Origin: Protostelium mycophagum
Taxonomy: Eukaryota; Evosea; Variosea; Protosteliida; Protosteliaceae
Direction: 5' to 3'
NCBI GenBank assembly: GCA_002081555.1
Contig: MZNV01002257.1
Coordinates: forward strand, 1 to 47,891
Length of the DNA: 47,891 nt
Shown here: positions 22,684 through 34,634 of the stretch, piece after piece
How positions within the stretch are numbered: position 1 is the first letter of the stretch
Layout of the letters: the number at the start of each line of letters is the position of its first letter
Position numbers and translations under genes: made by a program
Notes under the pieces: generated by a model
Told to the model about the DNA's origin: nothing
What the model saw: only the letters and a program-made list of their open reading frames with translations
Databases searched by the model: none

Positions 22684-25247
22684 ATGATCAGATGACCAAC
22701 AGTGGACAGCTTCTTTCTGCAGCTACATTCCAAGATATATCATATCGTCGTATCCTCTTGAGGACCGTCTTCAAAGTCTCTTGTGAAATCTTGGCTGTAT
22801 AAACCCATTCTGCAGCTGTTTCACCGCAAACACAGGCTAAAGAGACGATTGGAAATTTTGGTAGAAACTTGAAACAAAGTCACCGCTTTATCATACATCG
22901 AACAATTCCCTCTTGCTCTTGGTGACTTTGAGACGTGGCGGTGGGAGTGGTGGGGAAAATGGGGGGTCTTCCAAGGAAAAGGCTTGTCTACAACGCTTCG
23001 AAGACGCACTTCTCGCCATGCCCGCTGTCAGTGTCAATCGACATTCCAAAAAATATCAACGTACAATTTATAGGGGGGCTCGAGAAGCCTAAGACCTGTG
23101 TGATTGCACTGGCGGACCTTCTGAACGCGAGGGTACCGCTGCGTGACCTCCCCTGTAACATCATGAGCTATTCTTGCACAATCTTGCTTCAGTTTTTGTG
23201 AAATCCACATGACAATGCACAGATGGTGACACGAGGTTTACAAAAGCACTCACTGTCTCTGGCATTTCACATGTGGCCCAGTCAGCCTTCAGTGATAAGT
23301 TGTACAGCTCCTCGTCCTCATCGATCACCTTCAGATTCTCCAAGAAATTCACCAGGTGCTCCTATACCTGTCATTATGATGTCTCAGCGTGACGTCATAC
23401 CGGAAGCGGAATGATCTTGAAAGTATCTCTCTGGTGGTGGTTCATCGTCTCAATTCTTTGTGCCACGCTTCTGCACACCTCGAAATTCACCATGCCACAA
23501 TGGTCGACCGACTTATTCTCCACGATAAACGTCAGATCTCTCAGAAAGAGTCCAAATAAGGGGATGACAGGGCCCCTATGCTCCGCCATTGCATTGTTAT
23601 AGTGACGGAAATTGTTGACAGGAAAGAATAATTGGTCCAGTCTGCGGAAATCATCGGCGTGCCGTTCTTCTAGAGAGGACCAGAGGGGCGCCAACCTCTG
23701 TACGGCGATGTTGTTGATGCCAGAAACCACCGCCAGCGTTCCGTCGAAGTTTCCCATCTTTTGGAGCTTCTGTGTGGTGTTATTGTGGGATTCGAACCAT
23801 TATTCGCGGCTTTCGCCGCGGTTTAAGACGACTTTTGTTATTTTCGGTCGAATTTGGACCAAGTCATGATGGACCTTTCGAGTCTACAACGACGATTAAG
23901 ATGACAACCTTTGCAATGCGTATGAATTTCTGAAGGATCTCTCTCTGTACACCTCTATCGTTCTGCGTTAATATCTCCGTGGCAACCCATCTGCTTATCT
24001 TGTTGAACAGCTCCACCATTTTCGTCAGGTTCGGTGTCGGGTGTTTGGCCTGTCCGGAAGCGTCACGGGCGTCGATCTGACATGTGTCAGTCTGACGTTA
24101 CGTGCGGATGAGGTCATACCATGGGAGCCCAGCAGATCTTTCGCAGGATTTCGATCGATGAGATCTGCGAGAAGCACGCCGCTTGCTGTATTGTGATGGA
24201 GATTGAGATATCTTGACAGGAAGCCTTACCGAAGCACCCCAATACCGTAGGTAATGCTAATTCGGAATCCAACAAAAAGCACTGCGCATCGATCTGCTCA
24301 CATGAGATCATGATGTACATCAGAACTTACCAATTCGCTCTCTTCTCGTTGTAGATGCCTCATGAATAAATCGGTTTCAGAAGGGGTGATATTATTTACA
24401 GAAGGTGGCCTTGAGGACTGCAACAAATTAATCATTGAACTTCTTGAATTTATTTTCTCGCGCCATAAACCATAAATTCAAATTTCAAACACCTTTAGAA
24501 CCAGAAGCTTGATCTCGTTCTTGCATGAAAGTCTCCCCGCCACATCGATTACTCCCCTCTGAAGTTTCTTTGAAAAGTCTTGATAGAATGTTCTCATCCA
24601 TGTGATCATGAACTCTGATAGGCTAAACGAAATCAATTCTGAAGATGTATGCGTATAGAGGACCTAATCATCCAAACGGATCATTAGAGAACATGCGTAA
24701 CGCCATGCGTTGTCAGCGAAGCCGCACCATAATTAACATCCAAAATACATTTGAAACGCTGTGGATGCTTGTGCCGCATCACATGCATCACATCAATGGA
24801 GAATAAAATAATTGCTGCGGGAGGAATGAACGAAGTCGCAGCATTGATCTATAATTTCTAAATGCACCAGAACTATAAATAGACTCACTGAAATATGATC
24901 TCGGTTTGTTTCTTCAACTGCAAGACTCTATCTACAATCAAGGAAATTCAAAATAAAAACGGAATGGATGATGAAATGAGGATACAAGCTATTCCAAATC
25001 TTGAATAGTTCTTCTGCTGTTGCATATTTGCGATAAGTCAGCAGTAGGACCCTCGTGTCAGCTGTTTGGCTCAGTACATGTGTTTTTGTTGTCGACTGTG
25101 GCTGGGATACGCTGTGTTGCTGTGGAGAATGGGCTGACACAGTCCAAGCGAAATAAATTAAAATAATAAATTGGCATCACCTCCATCTCTGGTTGAGCTA
25201 CACATGACCTCTCTTGCTAATGAAGGGAAGTCTTTATTGTCGTTCAT
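22684..25247 (-). CDS. Ras guanine-nucleotide exchange factor (RasGEF_N + CDC25 domain)
   Basis: Activates Ras-family GTPases at membranes (family knowledge). From the start: MNDNKDFPSLAREVM, then the RasGEF_N module (TRVLLLTYRKYATAEELFKI; LSEFMITWMRTFYQDFSKKL). The catalytic CDC25 domain follows (LIDAQCFLLDSELALP; LTKMVELFNKISRWVATEIL; FIRIAK; GINNIAVQRLAPLWSSLEE; RHYNNAMAEHRGPVIPLFGL; LRDLTFIVENKSVDHCGMVN; FKIIPLP). It closes with NLKVIDEDEELYNLSLKAD. A Ser/Arg- and Pro-rich tail follows (RSRSGTLAFRRSASAITQ; SLEDPPFSPPLPPPRLKV). The last exon is uncertain: 22684-22850 is open in two frames. The 5' end may extend to about 25504, where an open frame (LGADIVVEDTSVTLLVEICG) precedes. Confidence 0.85.
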
Positions 25248-25638
25248 CGTCCCGTGGTGTCTGTGCTCGTATTCTTAAACTTCTCCCAAACACTCGCAAA
25301 CCCTCCAAGTGATGGTGGACTTCCACAAATTTCAACCAATAAGGTGACAGACGTGTCTTCCACTACTATATCTGCTCCCAAAAGAGGCTGGTATTTTAAG
25401 AATGCCAAGAGCTGGAAGAACGTCTTCCTCCAAATGACGAAAACACAATGAAACGGCTCAAGCTGTCTTTGAAAGTTGTTCATTGATTGAGTGTTGTTGT
25501 CCAAAAAGACTCGCTGTGCATTTTCAAGCGAGATTGATGATCCTTGTTGTAATTATGATCGGAATATGATTTCTTGTGCGTGCAAAACAATCCTCATCAT
25601 CTGTTCAATTCGGCAGCCTGATCTGCATCTTTCTTCCA

Positions 25639-25926
25639 ATGTCCACGCAAGAGGAGTTAGCGCAGCAAAGAAAGAATGAACTCACCGGCTTGGTTACCTC
25701 CTTAGAAGGTGATCTAAAGACAAGGCTGCTGATACCTGCAAGACAACTACATGACGTACAATCTGAGAGGGATTTTTATTATATTAAACTGAGAAAGATC
25801 GAGCGGGTGTGCCATTGATCAGATTCAAAATGCAGTCTAATGGACAAACAGATCTTAGAACAGCAGCCGGATAGCAGCTCGAAAATAGATCTATTTGCAA
25901 TATTAAGTGGAGGAAATGCATTCTAA
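25639..25926 (+). CDS. Stand-alone EB1 C-terminal (EBH)-like microprotein
   Basis: Two exons, 25639-25806 and 25852-25926, join in phase 0 to give 80 residues: MSTQEELAQQRKNELTGLVT, then SERDFYYIKLRKIERILEQQ, ending AILSGGNAF. The E-R-D-F-Y-x-x-K-L-R-x-I-E pattern is the signature of the EB1 homology domain, the coiled-coil dimer and four-helix bundle that binds plus-end partners. In EB1 this domain follows a calponin-homology domain; none is found upstream here. If real, it could dimerise with full EB1 or bind its cargo without microtubules. The first intron acceptor is chosen because only it keeps the frame open. Confidence 0.6.
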
Positions 25927-26051
25927 GCAAGTTGCAGAGGCCATCCTGTGGAGGCCTCGCATCCAGCCTCCGTGGAAACTTCCATCGTGTTTCTGAAACG
26001 ACCTCGATATAAACACAATTTCAACTTATAGACGACGGTATTTATTAGAAC

Positions 26052-27430
26052 ATGACGCTACGCTTGGCCCCAGATAATGCAGAAGCCCAACTCCAACTCC
26101 CCACACCAAACCTTTTTGGCGCCAAGTTTGACCCGAATTTTCACAGAGGATTCGTAGAGAGGGATGCCAGTGGTAACGCCAAAGCCGATGATTCACAAGC
26201 GTACCATCTCGCAGCAAAATATGGTGTTACGATGAGATTCAAGCAAAACCTTCAAGTGCACATTGAAGAAGGAAGACACATTGCAGATCGAGACAGGAGG
26301 TCATCTGGCACTCCAAACACCTGCTGCAAAGTACGTACATTCTCATTTTCATCTTCTACATCAGACTGGCAACGATTGATGATTGCAGGTCAAATTTCCG
26401 AAGGGACAAAAGATCAAATCAGATGTCTGTAGAAAGGCAAACTTTCCAAAATGGAACAAGTTCAGTTCTTTAGAAATTAACACAAACAATATAGATAAGC
26501 GCTTGGAGGTGCAGGTCATACAAAAATCGTACAGCTCGCCAAAAAAGGTAGATTTTATTTTCCAACCGTTATGTGGGGATAGTTTTGAAATAAGTTCGGT
26601 AATTACCGTGAAAAATCACGATCAATGTACATCATGAAGTGATTCTAATCATCAATGCAGCTCATTGGTGTGGGGTTCTGCTCTCTCAAGTCCCTCTCAG
26701 CAAGTGAGACCAACCACGTTTGGGTGGAGCTGAGATCACCTGATCATTACAAGACATCCAAGAAGCTAAAGAGCCTGGATGATGACCAGATCCACGGCGA
26801 GGTGGATGACGTCACTATCCCTTTCAATCTGACAGTTGACAGGTCAAGTTGGGACTGACATTTTCTCCCCCCTCCATTGATTATTTCATGTTTGACCTCA
26901 AGTTTGAGAACAGATGCGTGCGCGTTGTAGATACATCGGGGACACAGTACATCTTGGACGGGCGCATGGGGGCATTCAGCAATTCCTGGGTGTTGTGAGT
27001 TTCATTGTACAATGACGTCATGATGACGTGTACAGGAGGAGGGTGAACCCCCCGCTTCCATTGGTGGTGATCAAGAGAGATATCATACTGTCTGTCTACG
27101 AATTTTACGATGCAGTTGTAGACCAACAAGACTTTTCAAACTATGTCAAAGGAGGACACAGGATGATGCTTGTGCCCCAATCGATCGGAAAGAGGATGGA
27201 TGTGGTGATCAACAACATCAGGTCAGCACACACCACAATGTGTAGCCATGTCTAAACACTGTAGCTTTGCGACACTCTACAAGAATAAAATGAAGAGAGT
27301 AGGCCCCGCGAAGAGGGTCCTAGCACAGCTCGACACCAAAGAACAGATCATGATGGTGACACCGGCAGATGCAAACTTTGCCGTCTATATCGCCGCGCTG
27401 CTCGTGAACCACGCCTGTATATCTGTATAA
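26052..27430 (+). CDS. Putative C2-like protein with an uncharacterised C-terminal domain
   Basis: Six exons join in frame: 26052-26330, 26389-26547, 26661-26842, 26914-26994, 27036-27221, 27265-27430, giving 350 residues. The middle part (NIDKRLEVQVIQKSY, LIGVGFCSLKSLSASETNHV, WVELRSPD) has the strand pattern of a C2 domain. The C-terminal half (CVRVVDTSGTQYILDGRMGA; DIILSVYEFYDAVVDQQDFS; RMDVVINNIR; MVTPADANFAVYIAALLVNH) is well defined but unfamiliar; a tubby/LURP-like barrel is a weak guess. The first 90 residues contain FGAKFDPNFHRGF and are also unassigned. It follows the EBH gene by 125 bp on the same strand. Confidence 0.7.
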
Positions 27431-27566
27431 ACTATCTATGCTTGGTCTTTATTAGAGGAACTCTAAACTGTCCTAATGGTCCTTCTTGATGATGATCATC
27501 TCGAGGCGACGCCTTGTCCATAGATCAGAATACAACTACTCCTTTGTCTCTCATGCCGCGGGATAT

Positions 27567-30500
27567 TTAGAACTGAGATTCGCTGAACGGTTGTGACAAA
27601 AACTTGTAGTTGGCTTCGTCATGGTAACTGTCCTGCATCATCATTAGTATGCATTTTTAAGAATGTCCATGGGATCACCTGAGAGAAATCGACAGGTGCT
27701 TGTGACATCGGCTGGCTCATGTAAGACATCTGAGAAGATGGAAGTTGTGATCCGACGTTCTGGGAGAAGTAGGCCAGTCCGGAGTTCTTATAGAGGTTGT
27801 TGTTGTTGGTGTTGTTGTTTCTAGTGTTGGGAATATTGTTTCTCGCGTTAGGTTTGTTCTTGTCAACTGTTGATGGTAAATTTTTTTTTTAAACTTTAAA
27901 CAAAAAGAATCTTATAAAATTATTTGGATTTAAAAAATAGAAAAAGATACTTTTTGAAAATCTCCAGAAACATTCAATATTTGAAAATCTATTTTGGCGG
28001 GAAATCCGCGACACAAAATACACCACTCTCCAAATCATTTCAAACAAACATCTTATCAGAACCACCCCCAGAACACCAGACAAAACATCCTCTATAATAA
28101 AGATAAAGAACACAAAACATCCTCTATAATAAAGATAAAGAACCTCACCGCTTGTGCTTCTGTCGTAGGTGGGGATATTCGGACCAGTAAACTCCATCTT
28201 AAATTCAAACGGCTTCTCGGGCATGAATTTCTTTGGCTTGGAGAACTGTACCATGGATTGCTTGAGGTTATTGAGAGGTCCTTCGACAAGGGTCTCGTTC
28301 TCTTTAAAGTGTACCAACAAATTGTTCCACAGTGGTTGCTGTCAGATCATTCAATGATCATGAAGAATCATGACATTCACATGATGGATGATGACGTCTT
28401 TGCGATTCGGATGAAATGAGATATCTTACCTTGGACAACACTTTGGGATTACCGAGGATCACGAGTCCGTAACGTGAACGTGTGAGGGCGACGTTAAGAC
28501 GTCTCGGGTCGTTCAGAAAACCGATTCCTTGGTGCTCATTACTCCTGACACATGACAAAATAATAAAGTCTTTCTCTCTGCCTTGGAAGGAATCCACACT
28601 GGCCACCTGAAGACATCAACTTCCAGTCTAATATAATTGGATGTTTTTACCTCGATTTCCTTGTATAACTGTGGTCTGAGGGATCCGGCACGTTGCATGT
28701 AATTGACAATATACGCTCGCTGCCCTGCGATTTCGTCAATATCATCATTCCGATGATGATTTTGATCATGATCTGTTCATTGTGTTACCTTCATAAGGAG
28801 TGATCACACCAATCTGAGAGGGATTCACTCCTGATTTCAAGAAATGCGTCACGATCTTTTCGCAAGTGGTGGCCTCCGTCCTGTTGAGATAAGATGTTCC
28901 AGACGCAGAGATCTCCTCTTGTCCCAAGCAGTAATAGAAAAACATCGGCTTGTTGGGCACGGGCCATGGAAAGTCGATGCCTTTGTATAATCTCTCGTTG
29001 ATGGTGACTCCGTTCTGCAGAGTACCCTCATAGAATGTGTTGGATGGAAATTCGGATAGACAAGGGTGCATCCTGTACTGAACTTGTAGACGAATGGGTT
29101 TGATGCCCAAGATAACGAGCCTTTCAAATAGAGATTGAGATAATCCGGCCTTGGCGGCTTTTTTGCACATGATGACGGGACCTTTTTCGGTGAGTGTTTT
29201 TGGGGTGGTAAGATGACTGGAAGATACCTAATTGACAGTGGTCTCCGACCAAAATGACTTGCTTTGCACCAAGTACGAGAGGAATGAGACACTCTGGCTC
29301 TGTGGCTTGTGTAGATTCATCAATCAGTACTTGTCTGAATCTCAGATTAGACAAGCGAGGATCTCCCGCTCCAACACAAGTACAACAGATCACGTCAGCG
29401 TTCTATAGATTCATCAGATCTAATCTAAAAATTCACGTCTGTACCATCAACACGTCACGCTCTGCACCTCTCTTCAGTATCTTGTACCTCTTCTCATCAG
29501 CAGAACTGAGCTCTCCCTAACATCTCTTCAGGACATAGACATAGATGTCCGCGTTTACCTGCTCGTCTTTGAGCTGCTGCAACTTGTGGAGCTCTGATTT
29601 GTCGGTGGTGTCGAGATGTCTGACTTGGTAGTGAAGAGTCAAAAATTCGACGGGAGAATTGACTGCTTCTCTGCTCTTGGCGCAAAGCCTCACCACCTTC
29701 AGCCCTGACGCGTGGATTTTCTCGGCTAGTTGGTCCACGGCCACGTTGGAAGGGGCACAGACCAACACTTGTCCTTGGTTCTGCTGTACCAGCTGGTACA
29801 CGATGGAGGCTGACGTCACCGTTTTTCCGGTACCGGGTGGTCCCTGATCTCTTCAATAAAATTGTCATTATTTGAAAAATCCACCTGAATCAGTGTGAGG
29901 GATTTTTGCAACACAGTCTTGACCGCGAAAACTTGGGAATGGTTGAGCTCTGGAAGTCCAGGTGCTGAGAACCTCTTTGGTAAATTGACGCGAATAGATT
30001 GGCTCTCCACATCGTGTCCCAACAATCTGTGATAAATGTATCCGCTGACGGACGTCTCGTCGACGGCGAAGGTCTTCATGGCCGCTTGCATCCTGTCGAA
30101 TGATGTGGATTTCCATACGAAATCCACGCTAAATCCGTGGGTCTGATCCAAAGGCACTCCCTGGTTATTGCGCAACTCTAAAGCGACTTCCTCATCTGCC
30201 ATGATCAATCATCATCGAAATTGAAAGACATACTGGTCAATTTGATCACGTGACCCACACATTGCCAAGGATGGTTCACATCTGCGCTGTACCTACGAAT
30301 CATTATTTAAAAATATAAAATAAATACTGACCTTAATCTCAGCTCATCACCAGGCACTAATCTGAGCTCATTATCCGCCTTTGGAAATAAAAAGTGGGCG
30401 ATTCTCTTCTTGTTTAAACCCATGTCCCAGCGAACTACAACGCCATCTTGTGTCTGACTCTCCTTCATCCTCTTATCGTAGTCTGCCTCTAACTTGACGA

Positions 30501-31858
30501 GGGGACCGAATATATTCTGGTATTGGTACGCGTCTTCGTATCTAAGCATCACCGGTTGTGGCTCATCGTCCACTCCTAATGTCACAATGTGAGGATAATG
30601 TCTCGTGATGATGAATAAAAATCATCACATACCTGGCTTCTCTAAATCTTCAAGAGTGGAGTCTGGGTTAGTCTTCCACAATTCTTCCAATTTGTTAATC
30701 TGCTGTGCTGAAATCTGTCTGGCCCTCAATTGTTCTTGTTCGCTGGGGATCTTCACGAGCCATGGCAAGAATGAACGATCCTCTATAAGTGGAAGCCACT
30801 GAGATAAATCCCAGTTCATGTCCTTTAAACCGCTGGCGTTGGCGCAGGGGTCGCGGCAGAGCAACACCACGACTGATTCTGTCTTTGCAGGGATGAATCC
30901 GAGAAGAAAAACGTTCCTGCAGCCGCAGTTGTAGCACTCGAGTGTCGTCTCTCCTAATGGAGAATCGGCATGAAGAGATACCTACAGAGGATGAGATGTC
31001 ATATGATTATCATTTATTACCTCTTTGTGCTTGGCGCGCACGAGATGATTGATAATGTGTGAACCAGAAGTGTTTCCTCTGCCATTACAGAACCATTTCT
31101 TGCAGCTGGGAAAAATACACCGAACGACAGAAGAAGGAGAATGGATTCCGCAGTAACGGCAGGCATGTTCCGGCAGATCGACCTCTCTCTCACGACTGTC
31201 GAAATCATACACCTCTTCAAAACTGTCCTCGAATTGGAGGTTTCCTGGGGCAGTCTGTAGAAGTGAGTTGTGATCGAGTCGTTTTAATGATCCGCCACCT
31301 GTTGGTGTGCAGTGTGCGCGTGAGGAGCGGCGGCGAAATGATTGTCACGCTTATTATTGTTCTTGCCGTTATATGATTTGTTGTGTGGTGGAAGGGCGCC
31401 TAATTGTTGGCTTTGGAGGGCGCTTGTACCAGGCATCTGAGAAGATGGCTGCGAAGACCATCCTGAGTCAAACTTTAATGTCAAATCACAACAAAAAATT
31501 GATCAAAACACTGACCTCCTAATTGTGAAGAAGAGACTTGTGTGAGAGCAGAGTCATCATAGTCTGAAACGGTAGAAGGACCGCCGTACAGTCCTTGATC
31601 TCTTCGTCCATAAACATCCACAGGGTGATCTTGCAGTCCATACTCTGCGTCTGAGCCCTGTGTATTAAATTCCAAGAAGCTAAAGTCTTGGCTTGGAGTG
31701 AGTGAGATCCGCTCTAAAGACTCTCTCATATCGTTATAACCCATGGTCAAATCGTGCTGAGTATTCATCAACCCTCCATCTTGCGTCAGAGGCTGCGAGC
31801 TGGTCTGCTGCCCCCCGAAGTACTTCTGCATGAGGAAGGGGAATGGGTTTGATTTCAA
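27567..31858 (-). CDS. UPF1: UPF1/RENT1 nonsense-mediated decay RNA helicase
   Basis: SF1 RNA helicase central to nonsense-mediated mRNA decay (family knowledge). The N-terminus is Gln/Ser/Tyr-rich, followed by the Cys/His-rich UPF2-binding region ([40 protein letters not shown]). Then the 1B/stalk ([16 protein letters not shown]) and helicase core: [109 protein letters not shown] and [18 protein letters not shown]. The C-terminus has [11 protein letters not shown] and an SQ-rich tail ([14 protein letters not shown]), the usual SMG1-type phosphorylation region. About 14 exons. All ATPase motifs are intact. The start lies 111 bp from divergent THOC7. Confidence 0.95.
28085..28143. repeat. 32-bp tandem duplication in a UPF1 intron
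   Basis: ACATCCTCTATAATAAAGAT followed by AAAGAAC occurs at 28085 and again at 28117, identical over about 27 bp. The second copy abuts the splice donor of the C-terminal UPF1 exon, whose CTCACC (donor on the minus strand) begins at about 28143. Confidence 0.85.
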
Positions 31859-31969
31859 AACGTTTCTGTTTCCACACGTAAGAACTTGCCTTCTACACAG
31901 AATTTTCGGTCATCTGATGACATCAGATCTTTCGCTTGAACAAATGGAACCCACAAGTAAGAGAACGTA
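31859..31969. promoter_or_regulatory. Shared divergent promoter, UPF1 / THOC7
   Basis: The start codons are 111 bp apart. The gap includes the palindrome-like CATCTGATGACATCAGATC near 31910. Two mRNA-metabolism genes leave this gap in opposite directions. Confidence 0.45.
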
Positions 31970-32687
31970 ATGTTTAGTTCTAAAGAAGTGACGATTTCAG
32001 TCGGAGATGATGTGATTAAACAGAGATCGATACCGAGAGAGGTCTTCTTGAAGAAACTCGTCAAGAGATTCTTTAATTTTCAAACACTCATCCAAAATGA
32101 AGTTAATTTCGAGAAGCTGTGAGTCACATCTGAATATCATTAGCCTGATGATTTATAGGAGCGAATGTTATGATGAACTTCTTAAAGAACTGTTAATTTT
32201 CGAATTCACCAATGTGAAAAGAACTACAATGGTAGGTTCAATATTAGAACAACAGGACAAGGATGATGAGGCACTTTATGCAGCGAGAAGTGAGGACTAG
32301 ATTTCGATTCGGCATCTGTATTGAGGTTCATAGAAAGCGACATTGAGAAATCGAAGAAAGAAATCGAACAAATGAAGACAATCCTTGCCGCTGAGCAGAT
32401 TACAAAAAAGAATAGAGAGGAATATGAGCAGTTGTGCACCACAATAGAGGGTCTACCAAGCCGAGAGGCGACACAAAGGTCAGACATGCGGAATGTTACA
32501 TCATATGAACGATGATAGGGGCATAATGGAATTAGAGACACAGATAAATAAATACACCCAAGAGGCAGCAATGATAGAGGAGAAGGTGGCACTGCGACGG
32601 AAACAATTTCAATTATTCCTCTATTCGCTGGATGATCTCAGCAGATCATTTGAGGAAAAAGATCCAGCTAAGATGAATATAGAATGA
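31970..32687 (+). CDS. THOC7: THO complex subunit 7 (THOC7)
   Basis: Coiled-coil subunit of the TREX mRNA export complex (family knowledge). Four exons (31970-32118, 32159-32289, 32334-32478, 32519-32687) join in frame, giving 197 residues. Family landmarks: GDDVIKQRSI near the N-terminus, LKKLVKRFFNF, the long coil IEKSKKEIEQMKTILAAEQ, KNREEYEQLCTTIEGLPSRE (compare the KNRQEYDALAKVIQHHPDR segment of animal THOC7), then VALRRKQFQLFLYSLDDLS. Length is close to animal THOC7. The second intron is 44 nt; a misleading 11-nt alternative exists but is rejected in favour of the in-phase acceptor at 32333. Confidence 0.9.
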
Positions 32688-32956
32688 TTTCAATGATCAC
32701 ACATTATTATTATTTTTAAAAACAGATTTTAATATGACATCGCCCTTCTCTGCAGATAAAAATAAATATTGCTTATATAGTCATCATCTGCTTTAAGAAA
32801 CAACATTTTTCGTGTGCTCATTCATCTCTTTGAGAGTAGTCCTTTGAATTGATTGTGAGCCCAAAAAGACTAAAAAAACTGTCACGATCTCGTTCCTTCA
32901 TCACAAAGAACCTCTATAAGATCACGAATCTCATGAGAGTGATTTATTGTTGGTAT

Positions 32957-34634
32957 TTAGTAGATTCCTGGGATCATTCTGTAAGGAACACGGGCTCTGT
33001 ACTTGAGCCAGTCCTGTCCATACTTGTCACTGCATCTCAGCTCATCTCTACCACTTCTGTGAACCAAAAGGATGGTGAGGAAAGCCTGCAGTGGTTCAAC
33101 ATCTAAACAGGTACATAGAGGACAAACTCACGAGGTAGAAGTAAGGGATGAAGCCACCGTTCTGAGCGGGTAAAGACCAAGCGAGGGCCAGTAAGAGCTC
33201 GGGCACGTAGTGGAAGTGTCTGGCGACAGCCCACCATCCAGAGACCAACAAGATGTTCTCTCTCTTCTCTCTCTTTCCTTGTCCGTTGATGGTCCAGTAT
33301 GAGGCCAAGATGGTGTCGGGCTTCTTGCCCCAGATCTTGCAGTTTCCATTTGTCTTACGGCAGAGCTGTATGAGATGAGATTAATGACGGATGGGAAGAG
33401 GATCATGACGACTCACAGTGCGCTGCTCATCGGCCTCCCAGTTGATGTAGATGGCGAGTAATCCGAAGACGAGGACGGAGTAAAAGTATGTGTTGGAGAG
33501 GTGGATGGGGTTCTGTACCAACCACATACCGGTAAGAGTGTAAACGGAGGGGATCCAAACGGTAACTCCCCAGTAGATGTAGTATCCAAATCTGTCGTGC
33601 ATGATGTCGAGTGTGCCAAAGTAGCCACCCTCCCAGTGGAAAAACTTGAGGTTGTACACAAACTGCAACACTACAGATAACAACATGGAGTTAGAGACGC
33701 TTCCGTATAACTCTTGCTGATATCATGTCAGCACACATTTCATTTATCGACTCACCTGCTTGAACAGGTAAGACCATAAGAGGATAGACCAGGACATCAT
33801 TCCGAGACGGCAGTTGAAGATCTGCTTGAGAGAGACACCCATGATGGTGGGGTGTAATTCGACTCCCCAGTACCAGTCCATAATACGGTTTCCAGTAACG
33901 CTAGCGTCGGCATTGGTGGGGAAGTATCTTCCTGATCATTATTAGAGGATGTCGATAACCTTTGGGATATGGTATTACCCTTAAAGTACAAAACGAAGCA
34001 GAAGAACAAAGAGAAATAGCTGAGTGAAACGAGGATAGAACCGAGGTGGTCGTAAGCGATACCAAGGTTGTATAATCCAGCCTTTCCTCCCAAATACAGA
34101 ATGACATGGTTCAGCAAGTAGCAGCTCACTCCGTTAAGACGGTAGGTGGGTCTGTTTCCTGCCGGTTTTCAACATCCGACGGCCGATTTTAGATTTTGTG
34201 ATCTGCTTACCGGCTGGGGTGACAGGTCCCTGCATTATCTGAGCGGGCACAAGGAGAAGAAGAGCGACATTCAAAGCGGCGAAAGAACCAATGATCTTGG
34301 CAGCGGCTAAAGAGGGAGAGGGCCAGTAAGAGGGGAGATTGGGGAGATCAGTAATGAAAGCAGTCAGGTCTCTGTCAGAGGGTCAACAAAAATGGAACAA
34401 CATTATGCCATTACCCCTTGTAAACGTGGCAGATAACCCACACAGCAGGGGCTGTGAAGAAGGTGGAGATGATAATGAAGAGGGGCACAAAGACAGTGTG
34501 CACCCAGTAGGGAAGTGCGAAGGGTGTCTCTCCCACTTTAGCGTCCACCCATCTATCGAAAGGTTAATTCGTCTGTAGCCTGGGATGATTACAAACTTGG
34601 CGTCCTCGGCCTTCTTGTGCGTTGTGTTGGTCAT
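32957..34634 (-). CDS. DHCR7: Sterol reductase, 7-dehydrocholesterol reductase (DHCR7/ERG4/24) type
   Basis: NADPH-dependent multi-pass ER enzyme reducing a ring or side-chain double bond late in sterol synthesis (family knowledge). Motifs: [19 protein letters not shown] (first span), [48 protein letters not shown]-type segment ([14 protein letters not shown]), [60 protein letters not shown] and the C-terminal [20 protein letters not shown] ending PYRMIPGIY. These fit DHCR7 better than the delta-14 or C-24 enzymes, but substrate choice cannot be settled here. The N-terminal splice ([14 protein letters not shown] to TPFALPYW) is tentative. With squalene synthase 12 kb away this is a second sterol gene. 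Confidence 0.9.

Noticed and set aside
23788-23800. GGATTCGAACC, the complement of a classic tRNA T-loop
   Set aside because: The 5-bp T-stem is not complementary and the flanks hold no other cloverleaf parts; it sits in a RasGEF intron.
25254-25451. Plus-strand 65-residue frame beginning MVSVLVFLNFSQTL
   Set aside because: It lies opposite a better minus-strand frame that may be a 5' exon of the RasGEF gene, and it has no splice or family support.
29497-29868. Second minus-strand frame beside the UPF1 Walker A exon
   Set aside because: The alternative frame reads Arg/Ser-rich noise, whereas the UPF1 frame carries GPPGTGKT and the following helicase motifs.
32290-32300. An 11-nt intron (GTGAGGACTAG) in THOC7
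   Set aside because: An acceptor at 32333 gives a normal 44-nt intron in the correct phase, so the ultra-short intron is unnecessary.
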